From positions 160,339,501-160,403,500 of the forward strand of contig CM075352.1 of NCBI GenBank assembly GCA_037693485.1: DNA of 64,000 nt, given 5' to 3'. The stretch is from Kitagawia praeruptora. Its lineage: Eukaryota; Streptophyta; Magnoliopsida; Apiales; Apiaceae. The notes beneath the pieces are model-generated. The model saw only the letters and a list, made by a program, of their open reading frames with translations. It did no database searches and had not been told where the DNA came from. Each line of letters begins with the position of its first letter. Positions within the stretch are counted from its first letter, which is position 1. The translations under genes and the position numbers were made by a program. Of this stretch, positions 56,701-64,000 are shown one piece after another.

Positions 56701-58351
56701 ACTAATAAAACCCTCAATTACTATGACTCAATTCATACCATTTAGCACATAGCATTTACAGTTTAGCCAACTCACATAAACTCCACACGTAATACTAACA
56801 TCACCATTAACCACCAATAATCATTAAACCCAAATATTAACAAAACCACAATATAATTCCAACCATTTCAACTAGCACTTAACACTAACAATTCACAATT
56901 AATGATTACTAAATCCGAATACTTAATCAAACTCATAATACTTAACCACCAATAATCATAAAAACATATTTTCAACTCGAAATAAATCCCACAATTATAC
57001 ATAACCACCACGAAACTAAATAACTACATTCTCCGAATTAATCACGGAATTATAACAATGATATTGCAATTTAAACTAATTAAATTAAAACAATTACATA
57101 ATTAAATCACAATTAAATTACTACAATACTCGCATAATTTGAAACTAATTAAGCCACCACAATTAACCTCGTAATTTAAACTAACTAATTACCACAATTA
57201 GCTAATTAATTACTACAATTAACAATATATAACCATTCATCTCTAAAATAATCCCACAATTAAATAATCAAAATTAAAATCAATAATTAAAATATATACG
57301 CGGATACGCGTATCTCAATTATACCTCTTTCGATTCCGACCCGCAATTCAAGACACCGGAACCAATCTCCACCACTTCACCCTTCCCGGAAAATCTCTCC
57401 CTCATTCATCTCTCTCTCTCTCTACTGGTATCTCTCTCTCCCCGCGCTATCCAGTCGCCACCACCACTCCGGTGGTCATCTCCAGCGTCTCCTCTCGCCA
57501 CTGCTATTCCTCCACCGCGCCTCCTCCCTTTGCTGCACACACCGGCCACTCACACATACACACACACGACGCACACACTCACACACACATGTATACACAC
57601 ACACAACTATATATATATATACACATCTAATTGATTCCCAAATTAAAATCCTCAATTCCTCAATCCAAGAACCCTAATTTTTTTCCCCCAAATCTCACTT
57701 TTTCTCTCCCGTTTGAGTAAGCTGCGTGTGTTTATGCTTATGAGTGTTATTGGGCTTGACCCAATACACTTATAACTGCTATATTACTCCGGCCCACTCA
57801 ACATACCTCTTATCCGCTTTTAAAACTACTACGTAAATTCATAAATCGAATTAAACTAAAATTTTCAGAAAATTAAAATTTTCCAGCTTTAAAATCAAGA
57901 ATATAAAATTACGAGCACGCACATATTTTCGAAATATTTTTCGGATAAAAAATGAATTAAATATGAATTTTCAAAGTTTTGATCCTTTAAATACAATAAA
58001 ACTCTTAAAATCATTTTAAAATACTCAACCACCCAAATTAATCCACCCAACAAATTTTAAAAACTCAATAAATATATAAAGATAATTTTACAAAAGATTT
58101 CATGATTTTAAAGCCCTCCGATAATTTTATAAAATTTACAGAGGATCAAAAATACATGATTTAATTATACTTAAATCCTCAAAAATATAAATAAAAATAT
58201 ACTGACCTTCACCACTTATCCAAATCATCATATAAGCACATAAGCAAAAATTTTCACATACGTTTCACCTTTACAGCGATACTCACATAATAAAATTCAT
58301 AATTTATATTAAATAAATAATTCTAAATTCAAAATTTTCTAGGGCGTTATA
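53705..58351 (-). repeat. 3' LTR of element F, about 4.6 kb
   Basis: Minus strand: starts TATAACGCCC (same TA start as C) and ends GAGACGGTTACA. Aligns with C's LTR in order: the GGCTGCTGATCAGTC block (54371-54386), the GCCCTAGGGAACAACCCCTAGC block (56338-56359), the CT-rich and TA-rich promoter zone (57390-57625). CA and CT microsatellites at 57400-57600. Confidence 0.8.
54474..54595. repeat. 43-bp minisatellite in the F LTR
   Basis: Unit ACGACCACAATAGGGTCCGA then CCTTTCGGTCAAAACATTT, about two and a half copies; GACCTTTCGGTC is a small hairpin. Sits at the LTR position where C has an unrelated 36-bp unit. Confidence 0.75.
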
Positions 58352-59622
58352 TCCTTCCTCCCTTAATAGGATTCTGTCCTCAGAATCAATGCTAAGGACA
58401 CCATTAACAATTTTTCTCAAACATCTTACTTCCACTCCCAGGTTGTATCTTTCAACCGCTAGGATTCCATCATACTACCTCATTCATTAATAAGCTCATT
58501 CTGCGAGCCCTCCAATTCCGAAAAACTTTAAACTTTGATTTCCGAGTCTTTTCAACTTTAGACGCTTAACTCACGGGAACTAATATCTTTCCCCGACAAT
58601 TAATATAACTTTCTCGCATAGTGAACCATACTCTGTGTCAAAACTTATATCACCACGCAAATCTTTCGCAATAATACTGCAGTGCATTTTGCCTATATTT
58701 ACCACGATCTACACTTGTGCTTGGTATCATTCCCACGCTTTACTTATAACCACACGACTTTCAATAGAACTTCGAGAAAGAATCTCCAGAAATTCTCTGA
58801 TCGCTTCCATTCCGCTTTCAAGTACTATGTTGGTCGAGAAGGGAATAATCAAAAGTTTCTTCTTGTCTTTAATCCCATATTCTTACCGAGTACCCAATTT
58901 GGGAACTTAACATTATTTCTTCCACTTTCCGTTACCTCCTTGCAATCGAATACTATAACCAAACAAGTACGCCCTTATAAACACATCAAGCATAATTCAA
59001 TTAACAACTGGATTCTCTTTCTTATAATATAGTCTGGTTTGCCGAATCTTTGGAGGACATAGCCTCGATTATTTTCAGCTTTTGATAACTAATATACTTG
59101 TCACCTTGACTGTGACTTCACTTAATACAACACAGGATTGAGATATCCAACTTATTGCCAATTCTTCCACCGTCACAGCTTCACTCGATACTAATTATAA
59201 AACAATTCCTCAACGATTTCCAACTCCCGCTTTTATCAACATGAATCTTCCACTTAACCTGGATCGCCACTTATTTACATCTCCTGAAATGAACCTTCCT
59301 CAGATAAAATTCTGAGGTAAAGAATATTAAGAAATCTTTAATCATCCTTACTTCTCTTTCACGTGCAATGTTACTCGAGAAGGGAATAATCAGAAAATCT
59401 CTATCCATCCTTCATCTCATTGTTTTACTGAGTGACCGTTTCGAACTGATAAGCATTCTCCTTAAATCATATATATCTTATTCATAATACACTAATCCGT
59501 TCCTTCTGGAGTCAACTTCAATTCTTCACTCTGCATACTTGACGAGTCTTCAGATTTGACTCTACCCCTTACGACTTCGACACTTGACACCACTCTCATT
59601 AACTACCAAAATCATGATATTC
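58352..59622 (-). other. 3' interior of element F, no coding sequence
   Basis: Pyrimidine-rich plus strand (purine-rich sense strand). Two plus-strand open stretches at 58635-59032 are antisense to the element and show no known motif. Confidence 0.6.
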
Positions 59623-59627
59623 GAAAT
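59623..59627. repeat. Presumed left target-site duplication of element E (GAAAT)
   Basis: The five bases before the LTR start. The partner would lie beyond the window, so this is not confirmed. Confidence 0.35.
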
Positions 59628-61316
59628 TGATAAGTGCATTTTATATCCACTTGGAACATTCTAAATCGGCTTAAATTGATTGCTTTGACCTCAAGATTTT
59701 GGTAGTTTTGATGTGTTTTGTTTAATTGTGCAGGGTTGGAATAATGTTGATTAAGATCGTTGTTTCTGTCACTTTTGGAGTTGAATTCGGGCTTAATAAT
59801 GTAGAATGGAGTCTTGTTGTGATTCACCATGAGGATTCCAAGCATAGAGGATTGAAAACGGAAGAGAACGCAAAAAGAACGGGAGCAAACGAAGCAAAAA
59901 CGAAGGAGAAAAAGCTAAAAAACGAGGAAAGAAAAGCTTCACCAGAAGGAGGCTGGGCAGACTGCGCCATTTCTTGAGCAGTCTGCACCAGGTGGGCAGA
60001 ATATGGCTGGGCAGTATGCTCCAATGTTGAGCAGTCTGCTCAAGGTCGCGCTGGAAATTTACAGTTTTGCCCTTTTTACGATTTTGGCCATAACTTGAGT
60101 TCTAGACATCGGAATTGGGCGATTCAAAAGCCCACGCGAAGAGGAGAGAAAGCTCTACAATTCTAGATAGGGTGTTGGAGGCGCTCTTGCACGTTTTCAG
60201 GCGCTCTAGCGCTTGTTGGGGCGTTGTTGCCTCGTGTGGTGCATGCCTGTTGGGTCGTTTTCTACCGGGTCAAAACTTGTTGGGCCTATTTATTTTTGGG
60301 CAGCTATATATATGTCAAAAACCCTAAAAACACACCTATCTAGCGAGTAACAATCTCTAGTTTATTTTTTATCATCAACATTGTAGCCAAGAACAATTGG
60401 AAGATACATCTCCAAGCTAGTGACAAGCAAGGAGTAATCTTTGGAATTTTTGTATTCTTCTACTTTGGGGAGTTATTTCTGAACCTTATTTTCTCTCTTC
60501 TTTTAATTATTTGTTGTTCTAGAATTATGTTATCAATTGAACCCATGATGGCGATGAGGTCGATTATGGGCTAATTCGTTGTCATGGGGTTTTAATGGAT
60601 TTTGCTATGGATTCTAGAAATTGAGTGTTTTTTATGCCTTGGTGTGTGATTGAATGTATTGATTGCCTAGTATGTTTATGCTTATTCGTTATAAGTGCGT
60701 CGCGAACACTTGTAATTGTTTGTTTAATCCTAGTGAATGCGAAAGTGGATCTAGGGTTTAGAACAATTCATGCTAGCATAGGTTTTTGCATGTGAAGAAC
60801 ATGTATTAATTTGTGATGTGATTCTAACCGTCTTGCATCGACTATGTGGTTTAATGGGTGCTTGATTTTCAACCGGTATGTGTTCAATTGCTATAGACAT
60901 ATAGGGACTACACATATTTGGTGACTACTTGACTTCTATCAATTGTAGATGATCAGTAGGATGGTATATGCACAACGAAAGTTGGTGTGTATCAGTTTAG
61001 TGCATCTAATCAGTAATCAATTCGGTCACATGCTAGGCTAAAGGGCATAAGATTCTAGATGACGTAGTTAATGAAATTGAAATCCCATGTTTGTTTATTA
61101 TAAAGTTAAAGTTAAGTTATTTCCTCGTAATTGGCTTATTTGGTAATTAATCATTAGTTAAATCAAACCAATATTGTGATTGTCTTAGCAGTGAGTGTAA
61201 ATCATAAGCTGGTGCATAAGTGAACATAACGAACAATTTGAGTCTCTTTGGGAACGAATCCTATTTACTCTATATTACTTGTTGACCACGTTCTCTTGCG
61301 TGAATAAGTGCGAACA
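59628..61316 (+). repeat. 5' LTR of element E
   Basis: 1689 bp, TGATAAGTGC to GTGCGAACA. Related to the LTRs at 1-816 and 45290-46795. A GC-rich tract (59940-60060) repeats GGCTGGGCAG and GAGCAGTCTGC. The short open frames inside (59726-59977, 60115-60327) are not genes by any motif. Confidence 0.85.
60304..60313 (+). promoter_or_regulatory. Likely TATA box of the E LTR
   Basis: CTATATATAT, followed about 25 bases later by CCTAAAAACACACC, a plausible start region; roughly 1 kb of leader follows within the LTR. Confidence 0.5.
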
Positions 61317-61322
61317 AGTTTT

Positions 61323-61340
61323 TGGCGCCGCTGCCGGGGA
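61323..61340 (+). other. Primer binding site of element E, aspartate tRNA
   Basis: TGGCGCCGCTGCCGGGGA, one base off the standard Athila/Tat Asp-tRNA site (C for T at base 9), six bases after the LTR end. Confidence 0.88.
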
Positions 61341-61458
61341 CTCGGTTCATTGTTTGTTTAGTTTATGATCTTGTCATCAATTTGGATTAAATTCACTGAC
61401 TCAGACGTTTTTCTCACTCATTTACTTTGGGGTTTCTCAGGTACTATCTTGAGCGTGT

Positions 61459-63999
61459 ATGCTTACTCGATCTCAAGCTCGTAAAGAAAATCTGGAAGAA
61501 GAGAAGCACGAAGAGGATTTAGTGGAGGACAGTGAAGAAGAGTTGGAAGTTACTGGAGAAATGGCAGATAACAAGGCGCTGAAGGAATATTCTCAGCCCA
61601 AGATTAATGATATTCAGTCGAGTATTGTGCGGCCGGCCATTGCTGCAAATAATTTTGAGATCAAGCCGGGCACGATCCAAATGGTCCAGAACTCAGTCCA
61701 GTTTGGGGGTTCACCTGTTGAGGATCCCAACATGCATATCAGGGATTTCATTGAGATCTGTGACACCTTCAAAACCAACGGAGTTTCTGAAGACGCTATC
61801 AAGCTAAGGTTGTTTCCATTCTCTTTGAGAGACAAAGCAAAAAGCTGGTTGCATTCACTTCCAGTAGGTTCCATCACTACATGGGAAGATCTGGCACAAA
61901 AGTTCTTGACTAAATTCTTTCCTATGGCAAAGACTGCTGCCATGAGGAATGCTCTTACACAATTTAGTCAGCATTCTGGTGAATCACTGTGTGAAGCTTG
62001 GGAAAGGTACAAGGAGATGCTCCGGAAATGTCCCCATCATGGGATGCCAAATTGGATGGTCATCAATAGCTTCTACAATGGGTTAAGTCATTCTCGAGCA
62101 ATGCTTGATGCAGCATCTGGAGGAGCTCTGTGGGCCAAAAGCTATGAAGAGGCCTATGACTTGATTGAAATGATGGCTGCAAACGAGTATCAGAATCCGA
62201 CACAGCGTATTCCACAAGGTAAGGTTGCAGGTGTACTTGAAATGGATGCCACAACAGCTATAGCAGCTCAGCTACAGGCTCTAACCATGAAAGTGGACTC
62301 ATTGGCTAAGGTGGGGGTTCAACAAGTCGCCATGGTCTGTGAATTGTGTGCGGGGGCTCATGACACTAATCAATGTGCAATTTCTAGTGAGTCGGCACAG
62401 TTTGTCAGCAATTATCAGAGGCCGTCACAACCTGCTCCCAATACATATCATCCCAACAATAGGAATCATCCTAACTTCAGTTGGAGCAACAATCAGAATG
62501 TTGTGCAACAACCATCTCAGGGTCAGCAGTATAGTTCAAGGCAGTTCAACAATTCGGGTTATCAACAACCCTATGCCCAAAGGCCACCATACAATCCACC
62601 TGGATTTCATCAACAGCAACCAGGAAGTCATGTGCAATCTAATGAGAAGTCAGAAATGGAAGAATTGCGAATGATGTACAAGAGTCAAGCAGCATCTCTG
62701 AAAACTCTTGAAAATCAAATGGGCCAACTGGCCAATGCTCTTTTGAACAGACCTCAAGGGCAATTACCTAGTGACACGGAAGCAAATCCGGGTAAAAAGG
62801 AGGTCAAGGAACAGATTCATGCTGTTACGTTACGTTCTGGAAAGGTTACAGACGATCTGGGAGTCAAAAAGCAGTTTAACGAAGAACTTGAAAATGCTGT
62901 GAACAGTGATTTGGGCGCGGGCGCGTCTGAGGGGTCTAACCGGTCTTCTAATTCAGATCTCCCGGTCATTCAGAAGGCATCAGGTGAGGAAGGAAAAGAG
63001 AAGTCAGATGGGAAAACAGGTTCAGAAATTACGGAAGCTAGCAAAGAAGTTTATCCGCCTCCGCCATTCCCTAAAAGGCTTCAGAAACAGAAGTTTGATA
63101 AGCAATTTGCAAAGTTCTTGGAAGTGTTCAAAAAGTTGCACATAAATCTACCATTTGTTGAAGCACTTGAACAAATGCCAAGTTATGCCAAGTTCATGAA
63201 GGGCATACTTTCGAGGAAATTGAAACTCGAGGATTTAGAGACCGTCGCTTTGACGGAGGAGTGTAGTGCTGTCTTGCAACAAAAGTTGCCACCTAAGCTG
63301 AAGGATCCGGGGAGCTTCACCATACCTTGCACTATTGGCAAACAACTTTTCAGCAAGTGCTTATGTGATTTGGGAGCTAGCATTAATCTGATGCCGATGT
63401 CTGTTTTTAAGCAACTTGGGTTACCTGATCCGAAACCTGTTAATATGACCTTGCAGTTGGCAGATAGGTCGATCACATATCCTAGGGGTATAGTGGAGGA
63501 TGTATTGGTGAAGGTGGATAAGCTAATTTTTCCGGTTGATTTTGTTATACTGGACTTTGAGGAGGATAAGAGGATTCCTATCATCTTGGGAAGGCCATTT
63601 CTAGCTACGGGCCGAACTCTGATTGATGTGCAAAAAGGAGAGCTTACCATGAGAGTGCATGATCAGAAAGTCACTTTCAATGTGTTCAAGGCGACAAAAT
63701 ATCCGTCAGATTCAGAGGAGTGTTTCAAAGTGGACGTTGTTTATAAGAATGTGAAGAAGGAGATTGAGCAGCTAAAAAAATCAGATCCAGTGGAAAAAGC
63801 TTCAAGTGGGATTTGTGGCATTGAGAACGAAGGAAGAAAGGGGCTATTTCAGTTGTTGGATGCAACTCCATGGGAAAGAAGAGTTGACATTCTACATAAG
63901 TCTCGTGGGCTAGCTGATTCTAATAATTTTCAGGTGCTTCGTAAGTTGTCAAATGAGGAAGTTTTTGCACTCGGGCTCAAGCCATTACCACCCGAGGAG
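61459..63999 (+). CDS. gag-pol: Gag-protease polyprotein of element E, partial
   Basis: ATG at 61459 opens 847 codons with no stop to the window end. Residues about 1-60 acidic; about 65-230 the retrotransposon gag capsid domain (SWLHSLP near 130, then FFP, then the helix GESLCEAWERYKEML); a CCHC-type knuckle of the Athila form, CELCAGAHDTNQC (294-306); a Q/N/P-rich stretch (about 315-395); a short coiled coil (ENQMGQLANAL); then PPPPFPKRL and the aspartic protease with DLGAS (active-site Asp at 637) and ILGRPFLAT (about 710). The RT would follow. Athila elements join gag and pol in one frame, as here. Intact so far as visible, so E may be a recent copy. Confidence 0.92.
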   Translation, partial: MLTRSQARKENLEEEKHEEDLVEDSEEELEVTGEMADNKALKEYSQPKINDIQSSIVRPAIAANNFEIKPGTIQMVQNSVQFGGSPVEDPNMHIRDFIEICDTFKTNGVSEDAIKLRLFPFSLRDKAKSWLHSLPVGSITTWEDLAQKFLTKFFPMAKTAAMRNALTQFSQHSGESLCEAWERYKEMLRKCPHHGMPNWMVINSFYNGLSHSRAMLDAASGGALWAKSYEEAYDLIEMMAANEYQNPTQRIPQGKVAGVLEMDATTAIAAQLQALTMKVDSLAKVGVQQVAMVCELCAGAHDTNQCAISSESAQFVSNYQRPSQPAPNTYHPNNRNHPNFSWSNNQNVVQQPSQGQQYSSRQFNNSGYQQPYAQRPPYNPPGFHQQQPGSHVQSNEKSEMEELRMMYKSQAASLKTLENQMGQLANALLNRPQGQLPSDTEANPGKKEVKEQIHAVTLRSGKVTDDLGVKKQFNEELENAVNSDLGAGASEGSNRSSNSDLPVIQKASGEEGKEKSDGKTGSEITEASKEVYPPPPFPKRLQKQKFDKQFAKFLEVFKKLHINLPFVEALEQMPSYAKFMKGILSRKLKLEDLETVALTEECSAVLQQKLPPKLKDPGSFTIPCTIGKQLFSKCLCDLGASINLMPMSVFKQLGLPDPKPVNMTLQLADRSITYPRGIVEDVLVKVDKLIFPVDFVILDFEEDKRIPIILGRPFLATGRTLIDVQKGELTMRVHDQKVTFNVFKATKYPSDSEECFKVDVVYKNVKKEIEQLKKSDPVEKASSGICGIENEGRKGLFQLLDATPWERRVDILHKSRGLADSNNFQVLRKLSNEEVFALGLKPLPPEE

Positions 64000-64000
64000 G

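Larger units (their letters stand above)
53705..59627 (-). mobile_element. Minus-strand relative of element C (element F), hosting element E
   Basis: 3' LTR 53705-58351 and, upstream on the minus strand, the 3' interior 58352-59627, which corresponds to C's 35.3-36.57 kb, with the shared purine tract. It is cut at 59627/59628 by Athila-type element E; the rest lies beyond the window. No coding domain seen, as in C. Confidence 0.8.
59628..64000 (+). mobile_element. Athila-type Ty3/gypsy element E, 5' part
   Basis: LTR 59628-61316, Asp-tRNA-type primer site 61323-61340, and an uninterrupted gag-protease frame from 61459 to the window end. RT, RNase H, integrase and 3' LTR lie outside. Inserted in the plus direction into minus-strand element F. 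Confidence 0.88.

Noticed and set aside
60115..60327. 70-codon frame in the E LTR
   Set aside because: Inside the LTR around the TATA box, low-complexity L/G/C content, no family similarity.

Overview
The window is plant nuclear DNA, most likely from a eudicot. The evidence is the retrotransposon families present: two Ty1/copia elements of the SIRE/Maximus type with initiator-Met tRNA primer sites, Athila-type Ty3/gypsy elements with an Asp-tRNA primer site, large gypsy LTRs, and a non-autonomous hAT. I see no host gene that I can name, and no rRNA, tRNA or CRISPR. The window is essentially a nest of transposons.

Layout from left to right. 1-816 is the end of an Athila-type LTR (H), and 817-1050 is its flank; both recur at 45.6-47.0 kb. 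1051-19077 is a decayed minus-strand gypsy element (D) whose 5' LTR is 16195-19077. D is interrupted by copia element A at 3759-15163 (target-site duplication CATTC). 19078-40773 is a plus-strand, large-LTR, non-coding gypsy derivative (C). C's 5' LTR is cut by D, and its interior holds copia element B at 22598-35092 (target-site duplication GTTAT, LTRs identical by eye). 41029-41290 is a minus-strand copia RNase H relic. 42541-46795 is the 3' half of an Athila-type element (G). 47443-50258 is a tandem duplication around GC-rich minisatellites. 50448-52033 is a hAT-like non-autonomous DNA transposon with an 8-bp target-site duplication. 53705-59627 is a minus-strand relative of C (F), entered at 59628 by Athila-type element E, whose LTR, primer site and open gag-protease frame run off the window end.

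The best-preserved biology is in A and B. Each has LTR, primer site, gag, pol (protease, integrase, reverse transcriptase, RNase H), a spacer of about 0.85 kb (A) or 2 kb (B), and a third ORF after pol, then the 3' LTR. The third ORFs share an N-terminal domain (about 220 residues), a disordered middle with basic patches, and a coiled coil. B's copy is intact at 1220 aa. A has a gag frameshift, a TGG-to-TGA stop at the start of RT, two stops in ORF3, and a deletion that removed the end of ORF3, the polypurine tract and the first half of the 3' LTR.

The strongest leads all concern how these copia elements express their genes. In both, pol is out of frame with gag and begins at the same acceptor-like motif (TTGCAG followed by GGC), in the same phase. 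In B the gag and pol frames do not overlap at all, so simple ribosomal frameshifting cannot join them. Both third ORFs have long pyrimidine-rich leaders, and B's has a perfect palindromic G-box. B's spacer carries a perfect 14-bp hairpin with a loop of 24 A residues. Each family also carries its own short motif dispersed through LTR, spacer and, in B, coding sequence.
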